This document shows positions 16,026-24,798 of a DNA stretch of 64,000 nucleotides, piece after piece. Each line of letters starts with the position of its first letter. Position 1 is the first letter of the stretch. The notes beneath the pieces were generated by a model. That model was not told where the DNA came from. It made no database searches and saw only the letters and a list, made by a program, of their open reading frames with translations. Origin of the DNA: Pontibacter burrus (GTDB taxonomy: Bacteria; Bacteroidota; Bacteroidia; Cytophagales; Hymenobacteraceae); NCBI RefSeq assembly GCF_010686685.1, contig NZ_JAAGWD010000003.1, positions 124,001 to 188,000 on the forward strand, given 5' to 3'. The position numbers and the translations under genes are program-made.

Positions 16026-18452
16026 CTATCTGCCGGCTTTGTTGTCATTGCTGATCTTTTTGGTGCGCTTGCCGTTGTCGGCGATCATTTGCCCGAAGCG
16101 CCACTCAAATGTTAGGCGGGCGGAGCGGTTGTAGCGGTAGTCAACTATATCGGCGGTAAAGTTATTGTCGGCACGGGTGGCAACCTGCTTGAAACGGCTT
16201 GTGAATGGATTGTTGATGCCCAGGGTCAGGCTCGCTTTCTTATCCATAAACTCCTTTTTAGCCGAAATGCCATGCCAGTACCAGGCAGAATTACGCTGTT
16301 GCAGGCCAATCCAGCCATTGTTATAGTTGCCGTTTACCTGAACAGAGAAATCCTTAGGTAATTTAACGGTACTGTTTACATAAAAATACCAGTTCAGGGC
16401 ATTCCGCTCTAAGCCCAGCGCCTTACTTTCCATGTTTACCATGCGTGCTTCTGCACCTCCATTTAGTTGCCAGATCTTGGTCAGCTGTCCCGACACGTTC
16501 ATGTTCAGGCCATAGGTCATGCGGCTTGCTATGTTCTTCGGCAGCGTAAGCGAAACCCCGTCATCCTCCAGAAAAGAAATATACTCGATCGCGTTATCGG
16601 TATAGCGCCAGAACAAGGCTGAGTTCAGTGAGATGCCTTTTTCCGTGTTTATGCTGTGAGCAAGCTCCAGCCCGTGGCTCAGTTCGGGCTTCAGGTAGGG
16701 GTTGCCGGTACGCAGGTTCATAGTATCACTGGCATCTACCCAAGGGTTCAGGTACCAGATCATAGGGCGCTGGATGCGCTGCGTATAGCTCATTTTTATA
16801 GTTTGGCTGCCAATGCCCTTGGCTATAGTTAAGCTGGGGATCAGGTTGGTATAGTCGTTTTTCAGGGGAGTGGCAGTAGATAAAAATTCGCCCTCAATAT
16901 CGGTGTGCTCCAGGCGCAGGCCGGCTGTTATGTTCCACTTATTTTTTGTGCTCAGGTGCAACGAGGTGTAGCCGGAATAAACCCGTTGAAAATAATCGAA
17001 GTCGTCGGACTGATCAGGGTCCGGGGCGAGTGGGTCGGTGCTGCCCTCAGCTTGTTTTACCCTGAACTCGCTGCCAATGTCGCGGCGGATGGCTTTAGCG
17101 CCTACTTCAATTTTAAGACTGGTTGTGTCGCGGGCGCCGTATAGTTTAAAAGGGTGTGTATAGTCGGTTTGCAGCGTGTATTCCTGGTTGCGGCTATAGT
17201 TGGTGCTGTGCTGGCGCATAGTCAGTTCGTTGCCTTCGGTATAGGTATCGAGGTCATAGAAATAATTGTCGGGCATGCGGCTGTACTGGGTGAGCAGGGC
17301 AAATTCCTGGTCCGGCTTAAAGGTTTTAGTGTAGCCCAGGTCCAACTGCCCGTTACCATACGGGTTTTTGTAGCGCCTTTCGGTGCGGTAAGTAGTAAGT
17401 GGTGCGCCGCTAGCATCACGCAGCTGTATATGGGTCGTTACATCATTCGGGTAATCGCCACCCCATACGTTGCCGGAAAGGTTAATGCGGCTTGTTGAAT
17501 CGGGATCGTAGTCAATACTCAGCTCTCCATATCCGCCTGTACTCAGGTTGTTGCCGGCGCCCTGCTGCGTAAGTATAGAGGTGATCTGCCCGTCTTCCAG
17601 GGCAATGCGGCTGATCTCGTTTCTCCACTTATTGCGGTACTGGTAACCGTTTGCGGCCAATGAAATACCCAGTTTATCTTTACGGTAGCTGAGCTTGGTG
17701 CCAAGCGCTCTGTTCAGGTTGCCGGCAGTTGCATTTACAGATCCGTTAAAACCCTTCAGTCCTTTTTTTGTGATGATGTTAATTACTCCGGCAGAGCCTT
17801 CTGCATCGTAGCGGGCGCCCGGGCTGGTAATCACTTCCACAGACTTGATCACATCGGCAGGCATCTGGCGCAGGGCATCGGCAAGGTTGCGCGCCATCAT
17901 TCCGGATGGTTTGCCGTTTACCAGCACTTTTATGTTGCCATTTCCGCGCATCTGCACATTGCCATCCAGGTCTACGGTTAAGGTGGGCACTTTGCGCAGC
18001 ACGTCAGCAGCAGTGCCGCCTGCGTTGGAGGCATCATTTTCGGCATTGTAAACCAGTTTGTCACCCTTATCTTCTACAAGCGCCTTCATGGCGGTAACCT
18101 CTACGGCTGCCAGCATTTTGCTGTCGGTGCTCAGGTGCAGGGTGCCCAGGGCCAATTCAGGTTTGGCAGTTGTAAGGCTAACCGGAATTTTTCGGGCCTT
18201 ATAGCCAATAAAGGTAAGCTCCAGGGTATAGTTGCCAAGGGGCAGGTTGCTGAGCAGGAATGCTCCTGAACCGTCGGCAGCGGTACCGGCTACCAGTTTG
18301 TCCCCATCTTTCAGAACGGCGTTTGCATAAGCTACCGGTTCAGTTGTAAGAGAGTCAGTTAGAGTGCCGCTTATTTTTCCAGGTTTTTCTGATTGTGCCG
18401 ATGCACTGCTGACAACTGCCATTAACAGCAGTAATGTAAAAAAATGCTTCAT
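16026..18452 (-). CDS. Outer membrane beta-barrel protein with CarboxypepD_reg-like and plug domains (paralogue 2)
   Basis: This 808-residue protein has a signal peptide (MKHFFTLLLLMAVVSSASAQ) and a CarboxypepD_reg-like domain (about 26-112; GTLTDSLTTEPVAYANAVL). The plug-like region (about 120-230) carries VQMRGNGNIKVLVNGKPSG and SPGARYDAEGSAGVINIITKKG. A beta-barrel of about 570 residues ends with FEWRFGQ. It belongs to the same family as the proteins at 5298 and 34908, sharing order of domains and start context AAAACTATGAA. The substrate is unknown. The C-terminus carries a short basic tail beyond the last strand, unusual for barrels that end in an aromatic residue. Confidence 0.9.
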   Translation of the reverse strand: MKHFFTLLLLMAVVSSASAQSEKPGKISGTLTDSLTTEPVAYANAVLKDGDKLVAGTAADGSGAFLLSNLPLGNYTLELTFIGYKARKIPVSLTTAKPELALGTLHLSTDSKMLAAVEVTAMKALVEDKGDKLVYNAENDASNAGGTAADVLRKVPTLTVDLDGNVQMRGNGNIKVLVNGKPSGMMARNLADALRQMPADVIKSVEVITSPGARYDAEGSAGVINIITKKGLKGFNGSVNATAGNLNRALGTKLSYRKDKLGISLAANGYQYRNKWRNEISRIALEDGQITSILTQQGAGNNLSTGGYGELSIDYDPDSTSRINLSGNVWGGDYPNDVTTHIQLRDASGAPLTTYRTERRYKNPYGNGQLDLGYTKTFKPDQEFALLTQYSRMPDNYFYDLDTYTEGNELTMRQHSTNYSRNQEYTLQTDYTHPFKLYGARDTTSLKIEVGAKAIRRDIGSEFRVKQAEGSTDPLAPDPDQSDDFDYFQRVYSGYTSLHLSTKNKWNITAGLRLEHTDIEGEFLSTATPLKNDYTNLIPSLTIAKGIGSQTIKMSYTQRIQRPMIWYLNPWVDASDTMNLRTGNPYLKPELSHGLELAHSINTEKGISLNSALFWRYTDNAIEYISFLEDDGVSLTLPKNIASRMTYGLNMNVSGQLTKIWQLNGGAEARMVNMESKALGLERNALNWYFYVNSTVKLPKDFSVQVNGNYNNGWIGLQQRNSAWYWHGISAKKEFMDKKASLTLGINNPFTSRFKQVATRADNNFTADIVDYRYNRSARLTFEWRFGQMIADNGKRTKKISNDNKAGR

Positions 18453-18849
18453 AGTTTTATTTTGCGGTTAAGTGGTTATAGCCAAAGACAGGTTAAGGCC
18501 TTTGGGTTAGTGATTGATGTAAACTTGGTGCTGTTCCGGAACTGATCGAAAGATGTAAAAGACAGGGGGCTGGTTGCCTGCAGTTATTGTAAAATTTAAA
18601 CTTATCCGTTAAAGGATGTTATTTTATCCGTGAAACTATAGTTGGGAGCAGTGGAAATGATTTGTTTCGGATATCTGAAAAGCTCTGTCTGGCAAGGCTG
18701 TAAGCTGGAGTAAATCAGTAAACTATAGCCTTATCAGAAGCAACCTAAAACACTTGACACTTTATAGTTATTGACGCTCTTGTTTAAACCGCAACGCCGC
18801 GCTGTCGTTTAAAAGGGATGTATTTAAAACTAAACTTAAACAAAAAGCT
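18453..18849. other. Divergent intergenic region, 397 bp
   Basis: It lies between the minus-strand barrel gene and the plus-strand low-complexity protein gene and must hold both promoters. A minus-strand TGTCTTTG (one mismatch to TAnnTTTG) lies about 35 nt from the barrel start. Two CTATAG motif copies occur (about 18636 and 18723). No ORF or RNA gene is seen. Confidence 0.45.
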
Positions 18850-19764
18850 ATGGACAGACGTGACAGAGATCACTATGAACGCGACGATTACAGGTACAAC
18901 AACGACAGCGACAACTATCGGTACAGCAGCAACAGAAATACAGATTATAACCCGGACGATGAACATTACCACAGCGCCCGCAACCTGACCAACGAATTTG
19001 AGCGGGATTACAGAGGAGAGCATAATCGAGGAAGAGATCGGGACGATAGAAGACCACGCAGAAGTTACCACGAAGGCAACAGCCTGGGCGATATGTACGA
19101 GCGCCGCATGCAGGAGGAAGGTCATTCCAGAAGATATTCTAACCCGGAAAACGACACAGGCGAGTTCAGAAGATTCTCTGGCAACCTCGACCACGAACGC
19201 GACCGCTTCAGCAATTACCAGGACGATTACAGAAGCTACCAGGGCAGCGACAGAAGCCGCAGTCAGGACTATAGCCGCAACAACATGAACCAGGGCGATA
19301 TACGCCGTGGCTATGGCATATCGGACCACGAAGGTACATCCGATCGCTTTAACACGCTGAGCCGAAACCAGAACCGAAATAGGTCTGACGATGACCGTAA
19401 CTATAGTTCGGGCCAGCGCTCCAGCTATGGCGGTTCCACTTATACCGGCAATAGTGGTGAATCTTTCCCAGGCTCTAACCGCGGCGTGCCTGATACAACC
19501 TATGGAACCAGTAGTTTTGCCGATGACTATGGCACATCTTTAGGCAGCACCTATGGCAGCACCAACTATGGCGGTGGCACCGGTTACTCAGGTGGTCAGA
19601 GAGGCGGATCTTTTGGCAATAGCAACTATGGCAGCTCATCGGGAAACTATAGCGGCTCAGGTTCTATGGGCAGAGGCAACTATGGCGATAGCAGCGGCTA
19701 CTCCCGTAATTCAGGCTCACGCAATTCCAGACGTAATACCTATGATGGCGATTATGAGATTTAG
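18850..19764 (+). CDS. Low-complexity RDY/SYG-rich protein, prion-like
   Basis: This 304-residue protein has no signal peptide, no membrane helix and almost no Leu, Val or Ile. The first half is rich in Arg, Asp, Tyr, Asn and His (MDRRDRDHYERDDYRYNNDS). A short less biased stretch, EGNSLGDMYERRMQEEGHSRR, lies near residue 75. The last third is Gly/Ser/Tyr rich with repeated (N/T)YG and SYGG steps (STYGSTNYGGGTGYSGG), much like the low-complexity domains of RNA-binding proteins such as FUS. The long ORF with such composition across 304 codons, an AAAAAGCTATGG start context and a perfect terminator argue that it is real. Function unknown; condensate or stress roles are speculation. Confidence 0.8.
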   Translation: MDRRDRDHYERDDYRYNNDSDNYRYSSNRNTDYNPDDEHYHSARNLTNEFERDYRGEHNRGRDRDDRRPRRSYHEGNSLGDMYERRMQEEGHSRRYSNPENDTGEFRRFSGNLDHERDRFSNYQDDYRSYQGSDRSRSQDYSRNNMNQGDIRRGYGISDHEGTSDRFNTLSRNQNRNRSDDDRNYSSGQRSSYGGSTYTGNSGESFPGSNRGVPDTTYGTSSFADDYGTSLGSTYGSTNYGGGTGYSGGQRGGSFGNSNYGSSSGNYSGSGSMGRGNYGDSSGYSRNSGSRNSRRNTYDGDYEI

Positions 19765-19786
19765 ATCACATGATCAGTAATAAATA

Positions 19787-19828
19787 AAACAGCAGCGCCG
19801 GTACATTTTGCACCGGCGCTGCTGTTTT
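19787..19828. terminator. Strong bidirectional terminator
   Basis: The 16-bp perfect stem AAACAGCAGCGCCGGT/CCGGCGCTGCTGTTT (short spacer) has A and T runs on either side. It lies between convergent genes. Confidence 0.92.
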
Positions 19829-19854
19829 ATAGTTTGTAACTGTAGTTATCTGGT

Positions 19855-20496
19855 TTATTGTTTTGGGGCTGGTTGAGTTGCTAACTCACCGGTCAGGAGC
19901 ATGCGCAGTTTCTGGAACCAGCGCAGCGTAACCTGGAATATCGGGCTCTGGATGAAAGTATACAGGAACGTGACCACGCCAATCGGGCCGCTCAGTAAAA
20001 AGCCAATACCCAGCACGATACATTCCACTAAAATCCTGGCCTGGCTAACTGACAACTTGGTACGCTCCGACAGCGAAAGCATAAACCCATCTCGGGGCCC
20101 GGCACCAACACCACCCGCCACGTACAAACCACCTGCAATGCTGGTAATCAGAATCGCGGCAGAAAGCTGCGCGTAGTCCTGCCAGGCATGCGATGCTTCT
20201 GGAATAAAATCAAGCCACAGGAAAAAGTCCATGAACGGGCCAATGAGCAGCGTGTTCAGGAAAGTGCCGATGTTGATGTATTTGCGGTTTACAAACCAGG
20301 CAACGCAGAGCACCAAAAGGCCTACCAGCACACTCCAGGTGCCAATCGTGAAGCCAAATTTTTGAAAAAGTGCCACATTCAGCACTTCCCAGGGGTGCAG
20401 GCCCAGGTATTTTACTTTCACGGCCATCGCATTTCCTAAACCAAACAGCAGCAACCCGGCAAAAAAGAAACTATAACGGATGATCCAGTTTTTCAT
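19855..20496 (-). CDS. YczE/YitT-type integral membrane protein
   Basis: This 213-residue protein has five to six hydrophobic helices. It shows the family's start (IIRYSFFFAGLLLFGLGNAMAVKVKYLGLHPWEVLNVAL, residues 4-42). The conserved GVGAGPRDGFMLSLSER motif (about 129-145) and the VECIVLGIGFLLSGPIGVVTF helix follow. The family (YczE/YyaS/YitT) is of unknown transport function. The start is directly behind a promoter-like TATCTTTG, so the mRNA may be leaderless. A strong convergent terminator follows the gene. Confidence 0.85.
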   Translation of the reverse strand: MKNWIIRYSFFFAGLLLFGLGNAMAVKVKYLGLHPWEVLNVALFQKFGFTIGTWSVLVGLLVLCVAWFVNRKYINIGTFLNTLLIGPFMDFFLWLDFIPEASHAWQDYAQLSAAILITSIAGGLYVAGGVGAGPRDGFMLSLSERTKLSVSQARILVECIVLGIGFLLSGPIGVVTFLYTFIQSPIFQVTLRWFQKLRMLLTGELATQPAPKQ

Positions 20497-20501
20497 GGTG
20501 G

Positions 20502-20509
20502 CAAAGATA
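20502..20509 (-). promoter_or_regulatory. Candidate -7 element directly abutting the YczE-type start
   Basis: The minus strand reads TATCTTTG, a perfect TAnnTTTG, only 5 nt before the ATG. If used, the transcript would begin at or near the start codon. No TTG at the proper distance was found, and the element overlaps the edge of the pepD terminator region. Confidence 0.4.
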
Positions 20510-20510
20510 A

Positions 20511-20542
20511 AAAGAAAGCGCCTGTTGTTGCAGGCGCTTTCA
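20511..20542 (-). terminator. Terminator of pepD
   Basis: The stem GAAAGCGCCTG/CAGGCGCTTTC is followed on the minus strand by TTTTTAT. It lies 25 nt after the pepD stop. Confidence 0.88.
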
Positions 20543-20566
20543 TAACTAAATCTTCAGCTTAAAGGT

Positions 20567-22030
20567 TTATACCTTTACTGGGATGCGCTCCAGTGTCTCC
20601 AGCAAAAAGCCCCAGTATTTCTGTACCGAGCTGATCTGCACTTTCTCGTCAGGAGAGTGGGCGCCTCGGATGTTTGGTCCGAAAGAGATCATTTCCATGC
20701 CCGGATAATTGCCACCCACTATACCGCACTCTAAACCGGCGTGGCAGGCGTTTACATGTGGCTCACCGTCAAACAGTTCGCGGTACAGGTCGCTCATTAC
20801 CTGAACGATTGCAGCGCCCGGAAGCGGTGTCCAGCCTGGATATTGGCCTTTAAATGTAACATCAGCACCTGTTAGCTCAAATGCAGATTTGATCGCATTC
20901 GCCAGGTCCATTTTCTCCGAATCAACAGAGCTGCGGGTTAAGCATTGAATGCTGTATTCGCCGTTCTTCACCAGCACGCGAGCAATGTTGTTTGAGGTCT
21001 GCACCAGGTTCTCGATGTCCGGGCTGAGGCGGTAAATGCCGTTCGGGCAGGCATAAATGCTGCGTAGTAACTTATACTGGAAATCTGCAGCAAACACCTG
21101 CGTTGGTGCAGCTATAGTTTCTATCGTTACTTCTAGGTTCGGGTCGGTGGTGTTGTATTCCTTTTTCAGGATGTCTTTTTGTGCAGCTACAAACGCTTCA
21201 AAAGCTTTCGCCTTGTCCTGCGCCACCACAACTATAGCAAACGACTCACGCGGAATTGCATTGCGTAAACTACCACCATCAATCTCAGCAACCTGCACAT
21301 TAAATTGTTCAGCAGCCTGCGCCAGCACACGGTTCATCAATTTATTGGCATTGCCACGGCCCAGGTGGATATCCATGCCGGAGTGGCCGCCTGTTAAGCC
21401 TTTGATGCTTAAACGATAGCCGGTTGCATTGGCAGCAGCATTCTCAGAGCTATAGGTTCCGGTTGCCGTTACGTCTACGCCACCAGCGCAGCCTATGGTT
21501 AATTCCGTATCGTCTTCCGTGTCCAGGTTCAGCATGATAGAGGCATCCAGCATTCCACCTTTAAGACCTAATGCACCAGTCATGCCGGTTTCTTCGTCAA
21601 TGGTAAACAGGGCCTCCAGTGGCGGGTGTGGAATGTCGTTTGCTGCTAGCAGGGCCATGATGGTTGCCACTCCAATACCGTTGTCAGCGCCTAGTGTAGT
21701 GCCTTTTGCTTTTACCCAGTCGCCATCCACATACATTTCTATGCCTTGCTTGTCGAAATCGAAGGTAGTGTCGGCGTTTTTCTGGTGCACCATGTCCAGG
21801 TGGCTTTGCAGCAATACGGTCTGGCGGTTTTCCATGCCGGCTGTAGCTGGCTTTTTAATGATCACGTTTCCGATCTCATCCACTATAGTTTCCAGGCCAA
21901 GGCTGTTGCCAAAGTCTTTCATAAACTGTATGACGCGCTCTTCTTTTTTAGACGGACGCGGCACAGCATTCAGGTCGGTAAAGTAGTTCCAGAGCGCTTT
22001 CGGCTCGAGTTCTCTTATTTCTTCGTTCAT
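20567..22030 (-). CDS. pepD: Aminoacyl-histidine dipeptidase (M20 metallopeptidase)
   Basis: This 487-residue cytosolic dipeptidase cleaves Xaa-His dipeptides such as carnosine. The M20 di-zinc centre is complete: H77 and D79 (LQSHLDM), D116 (GADNGIG), catalytic E146 with ligand E147 (IDEETGM), and a C-terminal HAGLECG. The lid domain (about 200-380) contains GGHSGMDIHLGRGNA. Length and motifs match PepD of other bacteria. The start ATG follows CATACT in the AxTATG context. It is monocistronic with its own terminator. Confidence 0.95.
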   Translation of the reverse strand: MNEEIRELEPKALWNYFTDLNAVPRPSKKEERVIQFMKDFGNSLGLETIVDEIGNVIIKKPATAGMENRQTVLLQSHLDMVHQKNADTTFDFDKQGIEMYVDGDWVKAKGTTLGADNGIGVATIMALLAANDIPHPPLEALFTIDEETGMTGALGLKGGMLDASIMLNLDTEDDTELTIGCAGGVDVTATGTYSSENAAANATGYRLSIKGLTGGHSGMDIHLGRGNANKLMNRVLAQAAEQFNVQVAEIDGGSLRNAIPRESFAIVVVAQDKAKAFEAFVAAQKDILKKEYNTTDPNLEVTIETIAAPTQVFAADFQYKLLRSIYACPNGIYRLSPDIENLVQTSNNIARVLVKNGEYSIQCLTRSSVDSEKMDLANAIKSAFELTGADVTFKGQYPGWTPLPGAAIVQVMSDLYRELFDGEPHVNACHAGLECGIVGGNYPGMEMISFGPNIRGAHSPDEKVQISSVQKYWGFLLETLERIPVKV

Positions 22031-22151
22031 AGTATGATTTTAGCGGCATACACCTGTAAAAGTGCAGCGCAGGTTTGCATTAATGATAAGCAAATATCCG
22101 AAATTTTGAACAGAGAAACTGCTTTTATTGGAGATAGTTACAGTTGGCAAA

Positions 22152-22436
22152 CTATGGCCACAGCATGATGTCGTTGTACTCGGGGTGGCGCTTTACGAAA
22201 GCTTCTACGGCAGGGCAGGAGGCAATGGCTTTGCAGTTGTTCTCACGGGCATAATTGAGGCCGCAACGCGCTAGTTTATGCGCTATTCCTTGTCCGCGGG
22301 CACTTTCCGGCACAAAGGTATGGTCAAAGTCCATATCTTCTTCTTCGGTGTAACTATAGGTCAGTTCCGCTTCTTCGTCGCCGATAACGATATAAAAACG
22401 CATGTCGTCCTGATCATGCTTTACTTCATGTTCCAT
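22152..22436 (-). CDS. GNAT-like N-acetyltransferase (YjdJ type)
   Basis: This 94-residue protein belongs to the small GNAT-related family that keeps only the acetyl-CoA-binding core. Conserved elements are MRFYIVIGDEEAELTYSY, FDHTFVPESARGQGIAHKL (the P-loop-like RGQGIA) and CKAIASCPAVEAFVKRHPEY. The substrate is unknown. It is a standalone gene. The two cysteines near the C-terminal strand are usual in this family. Confidence 0.9.
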   Translation of the reverse strand: MEHEVKHDQDDMRFYIVIGDEEAELTYSYTEEEDMDFDHTFVPESARGQGIAHKLARCGLNYARENNCKAIASCPAVEAFVKRHPEYNDIMLWP

Positions 22437-22525
22437 AAGGTTAAGTTTGTTTGTGTCTGTAACTATACGGCGGGAGGAGATTGTTGATGGTTAGTTGTTG
22501 ATTGCTGAAACACTTCGTACTTGGT

Positions 22526-22544
22526 GCGAGCGTCCTCGCTCGTG
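22526..22544. repeat. GCGAGCG hairpin repeat, copy 1
   Basis: GCGAGCGTCCTCGCTCGTG forms a short hairpin and closely matches 62755-62772 (GCGAGCGTGCCGCTCGTG). Both lie in non-coding DNA next to motif copies, so this is a dispersed intergenic repeat. Confidence 0.65.
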
Positions 22545-22663
22545 ACAAATTATAGTTGGGCGTCCCGCACAGTTGGATTTCAGACTCAACTATATAACGA
22601 AGTCACGGATCACAGATATGTGCCAGCAAACGAGACTAGCAATTGGTTAGACAAATGGTTAAG

Positions 22664-24004
22664 CTACCTAAACCTAACCACAACCTTCACTTGCCGCGCC
22701 ACCGGATTACCATTTTGCTTGGCCGGCTCCCATGCTGGCCCTTGCTGAATTAATCTTACAGCTTCTGCGTCTGCTTCGGGGTTCAGGCTACGTATGGCAC
22801 GCACATTCTGCAGCTCTCCTTTTTCAGAAACAGTAAACCCAACTATAACGTTGCCTTTAACTTTTGTAGTTAGCGGGCGCTGCTCGTTTTTCAGGTAGAG
22901 TTTGTAAGCGCGCTGGCCTATAGTTGGTTTTGGCTTTTCGATGACAGGCACTACGGCACGTTTGCTGTAACCGGTCACCACTACTTCAGATAACTGTTTT
23001 TCATCGGGCTGCAGGTTTACAGCCAATAAATTGTTTGCACTGTCTACCTGTTGCTCTTTGGTTTCGAAGCCCACGTAACGGAAGCTCAGTACTTTTTTAC
23101 CTGCAGGTACCTGTAGCGAGAAATTGCCATCTTTGTCTGTGGCAACGCCCACTATAGTGCCCTTTACCTGCACGGCAACACCCGGCAACGGATTGCCAGC
23201 AGCATCAGTAACTTTACCCCGAACTACATGTGAACCATCGGTATTTCGCTGAACAGAAACCCCCGCCACTTGTCCTTCCAACGCACGCTGAAGATTCATC
23301 TGGGGAGCTGTAGCCATGGTTCTGGCTTTTGGTCTCGCGGCGGCTATAGTTGCAGTGCTATCCTGTTTCAGATCAAAAGTAACGTCCCCTAAAACTACCG
23401 ATTCTGTAACTTTAGCTACTGAGTTTTCAGCTATCGTTTCTTCATCCAGAATCACTTCTTCAGCAGCAATAACTTTATCGAGAAGGTCTGCGGCAACTAT
23501 AGTTTTAGAAGAGTTCGGCCTTGGCGTTAGGATAGGTTTTTGGTTAGGCTGAGGTTCTTCTATTGTTTCCTGGTTAACTATAGGCGAAGGAGGCGAGAAC
23601 TTAGCTATCGTTTCCGGTTGCTTTGCTTCGGCTTGCTCTACAGCTATAGTTTCAGATGGAGCTTGCAGGTTAGAGTATTGATAATAAAACACCATCACAG
23701 CCGAGCAGATGAGCACAACTATGGCAGCTGCTGCGCGCCAGTCAGCATACCAGACGGCGGCACGGTTTTTCTCTTTTTTGCTCGCCATGCGCTCTTTTAT
23801 ATCGGTAACAGCAGCTAAAGTTTGGTTTGTATCTGATAAAGCCATGCCTTCCACAATATCCGCGCATAGCTCACAGTCCAGCAGGTGTCGCTCCAGCTGG
23901 TGGCTCAGGGCAGGCGACAGCGCTCCTTCCTGGTACTGCCGCAGCAATTTCAGGGTTGGGTGTCCGTCTGTACCGAAAAGTATATGGCGGTTAGCGTGGT
24001 TCAT
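22664..24004 (-). CDS. Mosaic anti-sigma factor: zinc-finger, TM, CarboxypepD_reg-like and TonB C-terminal domains
   Basis: The 446 residues combine four parts. The N-terminal cytoplasmic region has HxxxCxxC (H40, C44, C47), as in zinc-binding anti-sigma factors. A transmembrane helix spans about 91-107. A long periplasmic linker contains a segment like the SusC plug (LQRALEGQVAGVSVQ, about 240-254) and leads to a CarboxypepD_reg-like domain (about 258-345, ending LSEVVVTGYSKR). A TonB C-terminal-like domain closes the protein (about 370-446). The gene overlaps the sigma factor gene by 14 nt, so it is very probably its anti-sigma factor. The periplasmic domains would let it sense an outer-membrane or TonB-linked signal. 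The linker is full of Thr-Ile-(Val/Ala) encoded by the window motif. Confidence 0.88.
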   Translation of the reverse strand: MNHANRHILFGTDGHPTLKLLRQYQEGALSPALSHQLERHLLDCELCADIVEGMALSDTNQTLAAVTDIKERMASKKEKNRAAVWYADWRAAAAIVVLICSAVMVFYYQYSNLQAPSETIAVEQAEAKQPETIAKFSPPSPIVNQETIEEPQPNQKPILTPRPNSSKTIVAADLLDKVIAAEEVILDEETIAENSVAKVTESVVLGDVTFDLKQDSTATIAAARPKARTMATAPQMNLQRALEGQVAGVSVQRNTDGSHVVRGKVTDAAGNPLPGVAVQVKGTIVGVATDKDGNFSLQVPAGKKVLSFRYVGFETKEQQVDSANNLLAVNLQPDEKQLSEVVVTGYSKRAVVPVIEKPKPTIGQRAYKLYLKNEQRPLTTKVKGNVIVGFTVSEKGELQNVRAIRSLNPEADAEAVRLIQQGPAWEPAKQNGNPVARQVKVVVRFR

Positions 24005-24578
24005 GGTGTTTCTCCAGGTATAGTTTCAGGTTGCGTTTCCCGTTCTGGATGTAGCTTTTTACTTTGTTCAGGTCGAAATTCGTTTGTTCTGCAATCTCTT
24101 TATAACTCTTTTGCTGCAGGTAAAACAACTCTACACATGTGCGTTGCTCTGGCGGTAATGTCTCCAGCCCTTGCCGTAGTTGCTGTTCGCTTTGTTCCTG
24201 CAGTTCTGCATCACTAAGATGAAAAAGGTCTGCATTTTCCATAAACGGCGGTGAAGCATCTTCCAACCTTACCTGCTCTTGTCCTTTTTTTGCCCGCAGC
24301 TGCATCAGGCAATGGTTTTTGGTAATTACGTGTAGCCAGCTTTTAAAATTCGAGATCTCGTGTTTCAGCAGCAATTCGGTCAGGCTCTCGAAAACCTGCA
24401 TCGTTGCATCTTTGCTGTTATCTTCATCGTGCAGGTACTTCAGGCAGACCAGATACACCATTTCGGTATGTCGCTCAAAAAGCTCGCCAAGGCAATCCAT
24501 ATCGCCTGTAACGCGGTACTGTTGCACCAGCTGCAGGTCGTCGGGTGGGTTGGCCTTTTTAAAGAATTTGAGAAACAT
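23991..24578 (-). CDS. ECF-type RNA polymerase sigma factor
   Basis: This 195-residue sigma-70 family factor contains only regions 2 and 4. Region 2 (about 20-95) includes LGELFERHTEMVYLVCLKYL and the promoter-melting FKSWLHVITKNHCLMQLR. Region 4 (about 138-190) is a helix-turn-helix with PPEQRTCVELFYLQQKSYKEI. The short acidic linker is typical of ECF factors. It is first in a two-gene unit with its anti-sigma factor and is divergent from the VWA protein gene, whose promoter it may drive. Confidence 0.93.
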   Translation of the reverse strand: MFLKFFKKANPPDDLQLVQQYRVTGDMDCLGELFERHTEMVYLVCLKYLHDEDNSKDATMQVFESLTELLLKHEISNFKSWLHVITKNHCLMQLRAKKGQEQVRLEDASPPFMENADLFHLSDAELQEQSEQQLRQGLETLPPEQRTCVELFYLQQKSYKEIAEQTNFDLNKVKSYIQNGKRNLKLYLEKHHEPR

Positions 24579-24798
24579 GTTTTACCGGACAAAAGAAATT
24601 TAGACAAAGGACAAAAGACTTGTTAGTACATAGTTTTTTGTGAATCCCAGCTTTACAATTGGGTATCCTATCCTTTGAAAACTATAGTTGTAATCCTGAT
24701 TTAAAGAAACACAAAAACGATCAATTAAAAATTTTAAATATTTTTTTATGGAATCGGGGTAGTGGCTGCATCCTGTAACAAACCAAACACTAAAAGCC

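Noticed and set aside
22521-22748. Plus-strand ORF in the intergenic repeat area before the anti-sigma gene
   Set aside because: It covers repeat sequence and the end of the anti-sigma gene in antisense; no coding features.
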